Source: Pipra filicauda (taxonomy: Eukaryota; Chordata; Aves; Passeriformes; Pipridae). From it: a stretch of DNA of 64,000 nt. This document shows, in pieces, positions 23,301 to 36,782 of this stretch (positions are counted from its first letter, which is position 1; each line of letters opens with the position of its first letter). The stretch is taken from contig NW_024104377.1 of assembly GCF_003945595.2 (NCBI RefSeq), forward strand, positions 992,001 through 1,056,000, written 5' to 3'. The notes under the pieces are model-generated. The model was given only the letters and a program-made list of their open reading frames with translations, was not told where the DNA came from and did no database searches. A program made the translations under genes and the position numbers.

Positions 23301-26300
23301 TGTTTCAAGATAGGGCTTGAGTAAACATTATCACCACTACCTTGGGTGTTATACATGTTGGGGCTTACACTGCATTTAGTGTGTTATGTTTGTTGAAAGT
23401 TTCTTTCTCTCTAGTTTCCTTAACAGGTGGTAGATTTTGAAAAGAGAATAAACACCTTGTTTTAGCTGCAGTTCCCATTCTCTTTCCCTTTGAAATTAAT
23501 AAATCAGGCAGAGCTGCGAGGTAATGGGCTTCCTGTTGGAGCACATCATGTCCCCCTGTTAGTAAATTACTTTCTCCTACAATGTCAAAGTGCACTGTAA
23601 AATTGAATTATTATGTTATGACTGAAGTAAAACACTCCAAGGCTGAAGTGGGAGCTCTAGTTCTGTGCAGAAATTGCTGGTGTGCACTATTGCATGTCTC
23701 TGAGGATGCAACCTGTTGAATGCTAAGTATTACTGTTGGGCCTTGGCAGGACTTATTTTGGTATCTGCTGTATAATATTCTCTGTTCAGCTTCCTTTTTC
23801 TGGTTAATGGCAGTGCTTCTTGTTTTCATCTTTTAAACTGATATTTTTCAGCCCCCCCGTAGAGCCAGATGTTTGTTTTCAGATGTTTGGATAAACAAAA
23901 TCTCTACCCCTGAACAGAGATTATTCCTCTGCTGTAAAAATAAATTCTGCTCTTCTATTTTTATTTTAAAATGGAAGCCTGACAGGGAAATAAGTTTGGA
24001 GCTATGTATGACCTCATTTTGAAAGGCATTGACTTTGATTTCTCAGTTCTGAAATACATATCAAAAATTAAAAAAAAAATACAGAGGGCTTGATGGGGTT
24101 TGTTGCTGACTGAAGAGAAAAACACTGTATTCATGTTAGAAGACCTTTAATGCTTGTGATCTTACAATGACATTAAAATGGCACACCATTCTATGGAAAG
24201 TTATTGATGTTGAATTCAACAGAGAAAACTGAGAAGTAGAGAAGGTTTCTGGAGAGAGGACCTTCTGAACCAGCTAGTATGCACACAATATGTTGATAAA
24301 ATGACACTTTTTTGAACATCTGCATAAGACTAACAATGTAGTGCTCTGATAGAAGCACAAGAAAGCATGTTCTAAGCCTTCTAAGACATTAAAGTGTTGA
24401 GGAAAGTGGCTGGCAGAGTCCTTGAAAGGACAGGAGGAAATTTTTTTTGAAGGATTAAGTTTTAGAGCCGAAAGAACTTGTTCTTGCAGACCTTATTTCT
24501 ATTCAAAAACTAGTCATATGATAAATTACAAGAGTGTCAATGGAGACACTTGTTGCAGGCAAATGCAGCCCAGTGCTTTTGTGAAATTTGATTTCCTAAG
24601 CATGTGACACTACCTTTGATTTGAGCCTGGGTGCTATCAGAGAGGTGTTGATGTCCATCATAAGACTCAACTGTTTTGTTTCTGTGACTATGTTTTGTAG
24701 CGTGCCTTGGAGCATCAATAGAAAGTAAAAATTGGGATTAGGTAGTGGAGTTCAAAGTATCCAAAGCCTCTCTTATAGCAACTGCAGGAGACTTTGGGTT
24801 GGAGCCGGCTGTACTTTAGACCTTCATAGACGTCTTGGCATAGTGACTCTGAAATTGGGAAACTTGGGGTTTTTTTATTTATTTTTTTTGCTAGTTTCCT
24901 GGTATAAAACCTATTTTTTTGAAGCAGTGTGTCAGGTGTTGCAGATATTCCCGGTCTTGCAGACATTTCTGTGCTTACTTCTAACATAGCTCCACATCTT
25001 GAGAACATTTAACTTATGATCAACAGGACCAGTTTAATGGCTACACTTAGTCATTAATAATCAGTTTAGGACTGAAAAAATGATTGTAAGTGGTCTTTCT
25101 GAGGAGGAAGCTGATGGTAGACTTTTCTTTCTACCTTCCATTCTTTTCTATTCCTTTTCTGTCCCTTCCTTTTGCTTCTCTCCTGCTTCAGTTTGCAACA
25201 ACATTGACCTGCTGTAAAGATCAAAAAACAAAAGGTAGAGCTGAGTTGCTTCATACCTGAAATGGATTGGACACAACAGCTGCTCAGACTTTACCATGCC
25301 TGATGGGGGTTGGAAACAAGTGTGGGGAAAGAACAATACCTTGGTTCAATTGCACACTTCTCCCTTCAATAATCCTTCAACTCCAATTATCCTAGAGTGC
25401 TAACGACAGGGCTGTAGGAACTACAGAATGAAATACCATTAAAATCTCTTATATTAACAATCTAAGCAAGGTGGGAGTGTGCATCATTCATCAACTCTAT
25501 TGATCTAAGTTGGTCTCAAGCATTGTTTTGATTTGAGATATTGACAATTTCAGTCTAACAGGGGTGGACTATTACCATTGGAAGTCAGCAGGGTACTGCT
25601 GATGATACATCCATAGAGAGAGACTAATAATAACTTGAATGCCATTGAATCAATAGTGGAATCATCAGTGAGTAAGTGCTGTGTTTTTCAGGCTTTGACA
25701 GGGTTTTGAAGACATGCTGTATGTGAACAACTAGTGAAAAAGGCAGGGGGAGGGTAAAAGATCTTTCCCACTGTAGAAGCAGGATGCTTTGTTATAGCAA
25801 CAGCATTAGAAATGGTTTTGATATCTAGGATAGCATAGACAGAAGTCATGATTCATACAAAAGTGTGATAGCAACATGTGTGGAAGTTTTGTTTCCTTTT
25901 TGGAGGACGTTCTTGCTTTTTACCTTTTTCTCTTCTAATAACAGGCAAGTTCATTAGAGCAAAATAATCTTTGTCTTATGGGAGGGAGAAAACATATCTC
26001 ACTAGTATTTTTGTGCAATTACTTTATGGCAATAGCATTTGAGATAATAAGCCAGATTCCCTCCTGATGAGAACAATTATGGTTATATTGAAAGTAAACA
26101 TAGTTACGTATTCAAGAGATGAATAAGATAGAAGTCCCAGCTTTGCAAGATACACAAATAGCCTTATAATACACTCTAATTCTCTGCTATTAAAATCAAT
26201 GAGTAGAGCATAACAGTAATAATGTGCAACTGAAATAAAGTATTATTGCTAGTTTAGATTTTTTGATTTGTGGCCTTTTGGTGAAGAAAAAACAACATGA

Positions 26301-29300
26301 GAGCTAGTACTTACGTGAAGTTTCAGAGTGGTTTTTGAGGGGAGGTTTGGGTTTTTTGTTTTGGTTTTTTTTGTGTGTGGTTTTGTTTGTTTGTTTGGGG
26401 GTTTTTAATCATATATAGGGGAAATAACAAAAATGCCTTGGGGAGTGTACCATATGAAACGAAAACAGTGAGGACCACCTCCAATAATGGTTTGGGAATG
26501 ATCATCTATCACACATGCAGAAGATCCTTGCAGGTAGGCATTAAAGGACAAAGTTAGTGAAGCTGCACCATCTTTCCTGAGTGAAATATTATCTCCTGAG
26601 CTGCTGGCTCACTGACAAGTACCTGCCCTTTTGAAAAGATAGGCTATACTCTGCCTCTGTTATAATCCTCAATGCAGTTTTTCAACATTCAATTAAATCT
26701 GAGATGTTAATTTGGAGAAATATTTCAAGTTTAAGAACTTAATAATTAAAGAAAAAAAGGTAGTCATCTCATCAACACTTAAATTATAAGCAGAAAACCT
26801 CTGCCTGCTAACCTGTCTTGTTTTCCCCACCCTGTGTCAGTGTCATTCCCCCTCATTTTTATTGGCTGAGCTGTGCAAGTGAGCAATTCTCCCAACTTGA
26901 GAAAAATTATCTGGGTTGGTTCAAGCTGCAAAGATCAGTCTTTGTGTGTTTTGATGGAAGGGGACTTGAGGAAGACAGAAATTCCCAGAAACGACTGCTA
27001 GTGAGCAGCTGGGGTGGGCTGGCAGGAAGGAGGTGTCACCTTCCACTGGCACAACAGGCAGTGGGAATGCACATTTATCACCTTCCCGTGTATTGGCTAG
27101 ACCCAGATTTGATTGCTTTCTTTTCTTCCTTCAAAATGAGGAAACTGCAATGACAACATTTGTTCAAATTTTTCTTCTCTCTCTGAATATCATCAGAGAA
27201 TAAATTGGGTCCTGAATCCTCGTGCATGAGTATATAGATGCTGCATGAACCATGGCAGCATTTTAACCTCCAGTGTTTGCATTCTATCAAACCCTCACTT
27301 CGGTTCTGATTCTGTATCTTGACCTCTGATATCCATTTGTTTTGGTCACAAATAGCCTTTTTGATGGTGCTGAACAACTACATATGTAAAGTCTCACTCT
27401 CAACTGCTATAACACATCTATTTGGCTGGCAAGGTATCTTCTAAATAAATTCCTAATATATTTCTGTAGATTAGCACAGGACATGATTGGCTTGTTTTCT
27501 GCCATGTTTTCCCCCCTAAGAAAAATAAAAAATGTCTGGAGACTGTGTTGTGTTGTACTTTGACTTCCTTAAGGACAAAAGCAGTGTATCATGGATTGTT
27601 TTTTTTCTTCCTTTTGACTTAGAGCTAGTTAATACTAAGGAGCATTATACAGATCCCATGACACCATAGATAAACTTTCTGTTTTCAGGATCCTGAGGAC
27701 AGTAAGCTAAAAATCTACACATTTCAAGCTTAATGTTGACAATTGCATTTTACATATGTGCCTATAATATACTTTATCATGTTTTCAGGTCTAATGAACC
27801 ACACTGAACTGGCCTTCAGTAGCAGCTAGCTATTAGGCTTTTGTGATGATTCATCCATCAATAAACATGCAGAATCCCTGGGAAGATACAGAAATTCCGT
27901 AAATCTAAAACAATCCATCCATAAGCTTTTGGACTGTGTTGGGTTGGCTTGTAGTGCGTCATGAAGTCTCTTGTAGGATAAACATTTATGTCTTTTCTAA
28001 GTGATTTGGAGAAAAGCAGATCCAGTACACCAAGGGAAAGCTCAAAGGAGAGGTTGCAAGCATAGTTCTATTACATGAAACAATGTTAGTGACATTAGTG
28101 GTTTCTTCATGCCAAACTAAGTCACTTAGAGTGAACTGGGATCAGGTTCAAATATAGGTCCCACATTTGTCCTCTGCAGGGCAAACATGAGGATTTATTG
28201 GGCTGTGGAAGATTCTTTAATTGATAAGATATTATATTGATGCATTTAAACCAGTACCTTCTAATAATAAAAGTAATAAAGCTTCCTAGCACCACTGTAA
28301 TATGCTAACATTCCTTCTGTAAATTTATGAAAGAGAACTGATTATGTATCAAAATAAGCAAGACAGCTCAGCTGAAATTCAGGTTAAGAATGATGCATTC
28401 ATAACCTTGAGAAAATTGGGAAAGGAGATAAAAGCAATAAAGGATGAAAGTTTTTTCTCTGAGTGGCTGCTGCTATTCACAGCTGTACAGGGAAACTGGG
28501 GAACCCAGTCTATTTCTGCTTCTTTGCAGACCTGTCTCGAGTACTTGGAGAGGTGTGGTAGAGAATTCATGGGAGGAAAATAAAAGTCTCTTCCAAGTGA
28601 AGGATGCATACTTTCGCAGCCTTCACCTATGTGCAAAGGATGGGTGTGAGAGTGTATAAATGTTTTATCTTCTAACAGATTTTTAAAAAGGTGTGGTTAC
28701 CACAGCAACTGCTGCAGAGTTGTGATTTACAGTATGACACATCTTGCATGCTCCACAGCACAGTTTCTCTCTCCCTCTGACTGGAGTCTCTGGGGTTAAC
28801 TGGTGCCTGTTCAGTATCACCTCCACTGCAGCTCCCACCTCTCCCCACTGCCTCAGCTCATGGAGTGGAGCCAGGTGGTATGGACCAATGTCTGCTTTCA
28901 TATCTTACTGGATTTTGGCTTGGTCCAAGTGTTGATGGCCTTGAGGTTCCATGATCTCATGGTCACCCCTGGGATGAACACAGCGTAAAGCAGTAGTGAT
29001 GAGAGGTTTTCCTTTCAATGTAAGAAGAAAGGGCAAGAAATGCTGCAATCAAATGAAAGCTTAATTACAGTTGCTTACAACTTACCTGTCTTCTCTTTTA
29101 TGTCTTACTCACCTTTGGCTTTTCTTATTTGCAAGATTAATTTTTGCCTGTGCTGATAAATTACGTAGCTGTAGAGCTTCTCTGTTGGTGGTGGTGCAAA
29201 TGTGTGCTCTGATCAGTGCCATGCATGTATCCATTGGGTTGATAGGAGTTGCAGTTCTGTCAGTGGTTTATGTAAGGGGGCCATTCTGTTAGGTAGTGAA

Positions 29301-32300
29301 TTTATCAGACCCAGGGAAAGGCTGCTTCTGTAATAAACAGCTACTGTAACAAATAGCTGCTATCCATACTTCTACAGACAGATAAAAATCATGTATGAAA
29401 GAGGTCCTAAGGCAGTTTCGCTTCCTTGGTTTTCAAAACCAATTTGAGCCCCAGTTTTCAGTTTGGTCGCTTCCTTTCTGTTTTGTTCAAAAGCATTTTT
29501 ATGTCTTGCTAAGGAGAAAAGTAATCTTGATTGAGTTTTCAGAAAGGTACATTTTAATGAAAGCGTGGAAGTACCTCGAGGTGGTGACATTGCAGGCTGG
29601 CTTCTTTATTGTTGTACCTCAGCAAAACATACAACATTTGAAGGCAAAGATGAAGGCAAGCCTTCTGGAAGATAGGTTTATCTTGCCTGAAGCAGCAAGG
29701 GGGACACTTAAAACCGCTTTGACTTGCATTGGTAAACAAATGGATTAAGTTACCTCAGTGCTACAGCACTGAGAGTGAAAAATATTTGCATTAAAAAAAG
29801 ATGTATTTGTTCTAAAATGGATAAAAACTAAGCATAAATAATAAGTTAAAAAAGAGCAGAATTATGGGCAAACAGTAGACAACTGCCTTATGTTGGATTC
29901 AAAAATATACAAAAGCTCTTACAAATCTCTTATGCCAGCTAGTCCTTTCAGAGAGTAAAAGTACAGAATGGTAATTATTGCAGTTTTCTTTTTGGCTTTC
30001 TACTTTAGCCTTTTGCACGAGCAAAACAGAAGGGATATGCACACTAAGAAAACAAGATCAAAGGAAAATAACCCAGCTGGAAAATAAAGGACTTTCACAA
30101 TGACATGCAAAGGAACATAGGAAAGTCAACTTAATAGCACATATTCCATTTGAATAGAATTAGCCACCACTGCTGTGACAGCTAGGGAATACTGGAATGC
30201 AACATCGACATGATATTGTTACTGTAGCATATATTTCCCAGGCCTCCTTGTCTTATTACTGGTTTATATTTCAGATACAACACTAATAATTTGACAAGCA
30301 GCATGATAGCAAGAGACTTCTTATGCAGCTCATATCTGTGAGGACATAAGAAGCTGGGGAGAAATGGTACTCATTTTGTAGGGTTTAAAGTTAAAGGAAT
30401 TTTGCCAGCTTTTCCCAAATCCACCTGGAAAATGCTTAAGCTTTAAAGAGTATAGTTAAAAAACTGTTGGAGAAAACTCCCACTAAGTTAAAGGGGAAGA
30501 AAGCATTTGGCTTTTTACGCATTTTCCACTCCACAAATACACACTTTCATGTTCATATACTAGAAGATATTTATATAACACAATATTATTCACGCCTTAT
30601 GCAACAGTTATTTTTCACGAACTGAAGGCAGAGATTATAAGATGGAGCCAACTCTTCAATACTTTAGGAAGAAAATAAATAGGATTGGGTGTTGTTTGCC
30701 TTATAACAATGCAGTAGCTTCTTTTTCTGCATTTATCTTTCAGCACAGCAAGGTAGTCTGTGAATATGCAGCACAAAAGGGAGTCATGAGCCCAGGTAAA
30801 AGGTGAAAAAGAGCTAAATGTTAAGAACAGAAATAGACCAGTGTTTTGCTGCTGTTTCAGTCTGTGCAGCTGAGAAATAAGCTGGTATGGAAATCATTGA
30901 CCTCAAGCACTGTTGGTGAAGTCCAGCTACATTTATACTGACAGAAGTGAGATGAGTAGTGTTAGCTGGAGTAAGATAGGCACATCCTTTTCCACATGAA
31001 TAGCAGCTTACACAAATTGGTTGAGTATTTGACAGTACCTTTTTGAAACAATGCACTCCAAAAACTGACAACTTAGCTTGTGCTTTGCAGCTGGACTCCA
31101 CAAAACAGAAAAAAAGAGGGGTGAGGGTTTAAAATCTAAAGTAAATATGATGTATTTCCTCAGGACTGAAAAAAAATCACCAAAATAGCCACTGAACTTC
31201 GGTGGGCTTATGTAATATTAATATATCATATGCAATTTATTTTTTTAAAGGGTGAGAATGAAGCAGGGCCAACCACTAAGTGGATACTCATACGGTTATT
31301 TGGAAGAGAACACAAATCATATAAAAGAAATTATTTACACATTAATTGCTTGAGATAAATGGCTTGTAAAGCTAGTATTCCTCTGCCATGGGGAGATATG
31401 TGAAAATTTCAGATACTTCAGGGCCTAGACCTGAAGGTCTTCTAGGGGTCACTAGACCTTGATGTCACAGGGGATACTGTAAACATTTCTAAGAGGCTAC
31501 ATAGTAGAACTGTAAAAAACTTAACCCAAACCAAATAAAAAATCCCACCCTACATTTTTTAGCCTATTTTTTTTGCTCTTTGGTATGCAATATTTCCATG
31601 GAGACTATGAACACTACATTCATTTCAGTGAAAATACTTCTTTAAATAAATGGACAACCTGAGTAGCATTTCTTGCTTTGCTTAACAGCTTCATTTGTCC
31701 TTGAAATACTGATCACAATGCCTGAGAAAGGCGTGGTGTCTACAGCTTTTAACAATTCCTGCCAATACAAAATGTTTTCTCTGAAACATTAACGTATTTT
31801 GACGTACATTCACTTGTCTTCTGTGAAAACGGTTTGAAATTCTTAACTTTGATTAACACTGCATAATTTCTTATTCAAGTCATTTGAATTGAAGGTAGAG
31901 GATACCGTGTCAAACCGTTTTATTGTACACCTTTGTATTACAACAGCAGTTTAGAACAAAAGGAGGAATAGAAAGATGAACCTGGAATAAATTTGGAAAA
32001 ACTGATTCACCATATCACCTTCTAGGTGCATTTGTATTGTTGAACTCGTGTTGGATAACTTGCGCACTTGCTGATGGTTGCATGTGCTTAGGTAATGCCA
32101 AATTTGGACCTCTGCAACAATAAAAATACTGATATGAAACATTTGAAAAAGTCCGGAAGACTTTTTCCCCGTGTTCTGAAAAGACTTTTAGACTTTTTCA
32201 AAAACCTCAACTTTAAACCCTTTGATTAGAAATCATGCTCCTGAAGAAACTTTTCAGGGTATATTGCATGGGACCAATATTTTAATCTTAGAGATATGAA

Positions 32301-32716
32301 ATAGATGTCAGATCCAAATTTTACCAGGACCAAATCTCAGTTTGCTTTTCACATTTCTACTAAGCAATATCATTGCTTTGGTCTGATCCTCAGCAGGTGC
32401 CTGTAGATATAACTGTGTAAAAGTCACTAGAGCTCTGACTTTCCTTGAGAAGCTGAAGTAATCTGTGCATTTCAAAATATCTGACAGGTGCTTGATGCAA
32501 AGTCAGTGTATGGCAAGTCAATTAATCTTTCAATGTCTCTATTCATCCCTCCGTAAAATGTCATGCACATGTCCCAGAGTTTTATAAAGCTCCTTAGGTG
32601 TTTATTAAGCACTCTGAGAATCTCTTATGGATGGAATGTTGGTGGTATACAGCGTATACACCTTTGCCTCAAGTATAAGATCTTCAAGGTACTTATAAGA
32701 AATACAGAGAAATAAT
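20376..32716. other. Long stretch with no recognised gene or transposon
   Basis: About 12.3 kb in which I recognise no CR1, LTR, tRNA or coding exon. Open frames are short; the longest (29395-29748 plus, 117 codons; 26818-27153 plus, 111 codons) lack any known domain. One G/T-rich tract is listed separately. The lack of recognisable transposons may simply reflect divergence beyond what can be seen by eye, or it may mark constrained sequence. Confidence 0.5.
26336..26406. repeat. G/T-rich low-complexity tract
   Basis: Irregular TTTGGG, GGTTTTTT and TTTGTTTG units. The antisense frame over it is lysine/proline/threonine-rich by composition only. Confidence 0.7.
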
Positions 32717-32745
32717 TTTTATCAAGGCTTGTAGCCTTGATAAAA
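32717..32745. repeat. Perfect 13-bp inverted repeat with 3-nt loop
   Basis: TTTTATCAAGGCT (32717-32729), loop TGT, AGCCTTGATAAAA (32733-32745). A second overlapping inverted repeat, GTAGCCTT (32731-32738) and AAGGCTAC (32744-32751), shares its right arm with the first bases of the adjacent CR1. It sits exactly at the 5' junction of that CR1 fragment. Confidence 0.95.
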
Positions 32746-33020
32746 GGCTACAGGAGAAGGGACAATGATTTTAAAATAAAAGAGGGTAGATTTAGATTGG
32801 ATATAAAGAAGAAATTGTTTATGGTGAGGGTGGTGAAGCACTGGAACAGGTTGCCCAGAGAGATTTTGGATGCCTCACTCCTGAAGTGTTCAAGACTCAA
32901 GGTTCAACAGAGCTTTGAGCAACCTGGTGTAGTGGAAGGTGTCTGTTCCATGGTAGTGGGATCGGACTAGATGACCTCTGAAGGTCCCTTCCAACTCAAA
33001 CCACTCTATGACTCTGTGGT
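32746..33020 (+). repeat. CR1 LINE fragment, plus orientation
   Basis: About 275 bp ending in the CR1 3' region and a tail of CTCTATGACTCTGTGG. Landmarks: CTGGAACAGGTTGCCCAGAG (32841-32860), ACTAGATGACCTCTGAAGG (32967-32985), CCCTTCCAACTCAAACC (32986-33002). The plus frame reads FRLDIKKKLFMVRVVKHWNR and then LPREI, the C-terminus of the CR1 reverse-transcriptase protein. Severely 5'-truncated and therefore inactive. Confidence 0.95.
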
Positions 33021-34591
33021 TTAGTTCTAGGCCTCAGTCTCCAAAACCGAAGCTACCTAAGATCATTCCTATCTAAATACATGAATTACAGACCATCACC
33101 ACTGATGAGACATGAAACCATACTGACATTAAGGATTTCTTTCCTCTGGTTGTTACTGCTTTTTAATCATAAGGTGAATGAGGAGGATAAGGATACTGAG
33201 AGCCACAAGGAAGAGGCAGACACTAGTGCAGCTCTGTCCTTCCTGCCTGTTTGCTCCTGCTCAGTACAACAAGCTGTAAGGATTTTGTTTTGCATAATAA
33301 CCAGAGTTTTTAAAAAACTTTGCTTTGCCAAGGCAACTGCTTCTAACACAACAGCTTGTGTTAAATACTTTGTACTTACATTAATTCAGCAGTCTTTTTG
33401 CTCAGTTTAGGGCTTTTCTCCAACTCTACTTTGCAGTTCTGTTTCACAACCTGAAATTGCCTTGCCATTACCATAGTTATTTCATCTGATGTGACATTTC
33501 TTGCACTCAGAGGACCTGAGAAAGCTACACGTAGCTTTGAAAGACAGGAAGGAAGAAAATGATATAATAGTCCTCTTGTAATATCAGTTGTCAAATGAGT
33601 TGGAGATGACATATTTGGTAGCCTTGGACTAATTTTTCGTTTTTCTTGTCCATTTAGCTTGTAGGCAAAAAAAAAAAAAAAGAATTACAAGAATTTCTAT
33701 GGCTTAGTTTTGATGTGGTGTACACTTTTACCTTTTCTGTATTTAACAACAACACGCTACAGAGAATCTAAGCCAGGTTCACGTTCTTCAAAATCAGAAG
33801 TAAAACAGCCCTATTTTTTCTTTGTCCTCAAATGCTTTGCCTGCCATTTTCTATGTCAGGAGGTCGGTTAATTTTATTCCTTCCCTGGGATATCTTGCTA
33901 AAGCACTTGTCTGCATGTGGCTATTTCAGTCCTGAACACTATTACTGCTTCTCAAAAGCAGAATATGTTGCTTTAGTGTGTACTCAATTTGTCAACTTCT
34001 TTCCCAGCTGCTAGTCAAACATCTATCAGGTCACCAAATATGATGTGAGTAATGAGTAACTGTGTTTCTTACCTTCTGATGAAGTACTAATGCAGCTGTG
34101 GAGTTCAGATATGTAGTCATAGCCTCCAAGTTTCTGAGCACAAACTAGGGGAGAGGAGTGTCATGTGGGTGGGAACCTACTTTAATTAAAAAAATCTTGA
34201 ATTTATGTTTCTTTTATTAAAATTAATGCCAATATTTTGAATAAGTAGGAAAAAAGTGTTTTCTCTTTAGACAGCAAATTAATTAAACCGATTTAATGAT
34301 AATGTATATATTTTAAAGGTTTTTTATAACTGGGTTTTAATGTTCGGATTCCTATCTTAAGAAAATTACTATATTCTCTGTGACATTTCTATGAAGGGAA
34401 ACCAGAATAAATTGTTTCACTAAACAGTTTTTTTTTTAAAATATTTTATTCAAAATAATGAGAGAGATTTTAGTGATAAGAAATCTGTTGAAATAAATAA
34501 AATCACTCTCTTCAAGAACTCTATTTTTTGGAGTAACTCCTATAAGGCTATTGCATCTTATGATAATATGCTGTTCTATTCAGTTGATCAT

Positions 34592-34639
34592 TTTACATTA
34601 TGATACATTTACATTATGATACATTTACATTATAATATA
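34592..34639. repeat. Tandem repeat, 16 bp x 3
   Basis: Units TTTACATTATGATACA at 34592-34607 and 34608-34623 are identical; the third (34624-34639) reads TTTACATTATAATATA, with two differences. Confidence 0.95.
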
Positions 34640-36756
34640 CTATTGTAAGACTGAGTGACTGCCTTCAGAAATTAATTTCAATTTGGGTGTAAGTTCATCA
34701 CACAGTCCAGGTGCTAGACTGTCTGTTCATTGTGCACTTGCAAGCTGTGACCTCTCCCTGAATAGCATAACTGGCCTGTTCCTTACAAAAAGCCACTAAA
34801 AAAAGAATCACTTCTCTTTTACTGAATAACCTGGTACATCAGGACACAAACCCAGGACACGGAAATTTCTGGCTCAGGTCTTTCTTTTGCCCTACTACTA
34901 CCTGCTCAGTATCTCCTAATCTGTGTTTGCCATTTTGAACATGTGTGCTTAAGTGTCTTTGTCATGGCAGATGGATCTTTTCAGTGATCTATTGATATAT
35001 CAAAGTGTGTTTTATCTTATTCAATAAATATCAATGGGTTCATGTGTGAGGAACACGTCCAATGAAAGAAATTGTGAGACTGTGAAGAAATACTTAATAA
35101 TACATTTGAATAACTAACAACTGATATTTTTTTTAAACTCAGCACTGCCACGCAGCCCACTGTGGTCTAGTCTCCCTCTATCTGTTTCATTTGCAGTACT
35201 AATCACCATCACATCATGTTTGCAACAGCAATTCCCAGGTTTTGACTTCCCTCAAACTACGAGCCTCTGTCCCTTGGGTTCCCCTTTGAACAATGCCAGA
35301 TGTTCACTTCACAGCCTTTTCTTCCACTACAGTTCACCTGTCTCAAATGTTAAAAATACTTGCCACAGTCTAGTTCTAGCCCTGCATGACACGTCACCTG
35401 CTATTGTTCAGCTCACAGGTATTATGTGGACTTAGAAATCTTTTCCTGTGCAAATTCTGTGCTGATGTGTAGTAGGGCACAGTGTGCATAGGCAGTCACA
35501 GGACGTATCTGATGGTGTTTTGGCAAGTCAGTGATGCAAACTTTCACTTTCTTGAGAAAGATATGACTTTTGTGCCTGGGACTTTGATGGCTTCACTTCA
35601 ACTACTTGTGCACCAAGTGTAAAAGGTTGCTATCTTTTCCCACTTCAGCTGTACTCTTTGAGAGGTTTGCTTTGGTTATGTTCTCAGGGTGTGCAAATAC
35701 ACCTGACTTCTTTAGTTGCAGTAGTAGGAAAGAAACTGCTGCATCCTAGAGGCAAAGCCTCCAAGTAGGAAACCATGTGGCTTGTATGTCCAAGATTTGG
35801 GCAGTTCTGAGTAAAATATTTAAAGTAGATATAAGAGATTGTATGAATCTGCTAAGGTACTTCAGGCTATGGACTGACTGAGAAGGGTTGCTGAATACCT
35901 AAAGACAAAGAGCTTTTGGGTACCTATCCCCATAGTGGGCTTCTGTGATAGAAGCTGGGAAAATCCCACCTTCTGGAATGCCCAGAGGTGAATGGATTTC
36001 TTCAAGATGTAACCTAAACTAAACCTGAGTTTGGGACTACTCTTATGTTATTTGAGACAAATTTAATCCGTTTTCAGGCTTTGTATGGCCCTGACTCAAA
36101 TGGCTCCTCACAACAATGGAGCTGGAGTGGAATGGAAGAAGGCTCCTGAACCTCTGCTAATAAAATAAAATATTGGACCTGTTCCTGTGGGTGAATTCAT
36201 TTTCCCTACTCTCTCCAACAAACTGTCTTTAATAAGTTTCCTTCTGTCATTCACACTTCTTCTGAGTCACAGCATTGCAGGCAAGTTATTTAAAAATTAA
36301 AAACCACAACCACGCTGTGGAATGTAATATGAATCTTTGAAATTTTGTTGGGTGTTTCAATTTCAAGATAAAACCTAGCAATCAAGCAGATGAGGACAGA
36401 TGATCACAGGTAACAAAAAATGCATGATTTCTGGGTGCTGCTGAAGCCTGGGAATTTATTTATCCTGTGGGCACTTTCATGTATAAGCTGTAGACTTCAA
36501 GTAAAAATGTAGAGGGTAGAAATATTTATCTCAGCCATCCATCAATGCCTACTTGATTAAGGTATTCAGAAGGATCTTTTTAAATAGCAACTTATTTCCT
36601 TGTTACATACATGTCCAAGATTTCAAAAAGAGGATCTATTCCAGGTGGTGCATTCCTTTTAAGTGAAGTATTATTTTTTTAAATGAAAGCTGAGTGTTGC
36701 TTATATGCTGAGCTGAGGAAAGAGATCCTTCTTATAACTGCAAAAAAACCCTCACA

Positions 36757-36782
36757 CCAGTGAGAACGTAGGTTCTCACTGG
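36757..36782. repeat. Perfect 11-bp inverted repeat with 4-nt loop
   Basis: CCAGTGAGAAC (36757-36767), loop GTAG, GTTCTCACTGG (36772-36782). No T run follows and the setting is eukaryotic, so it is not a terminator. Confidence 0.95.
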
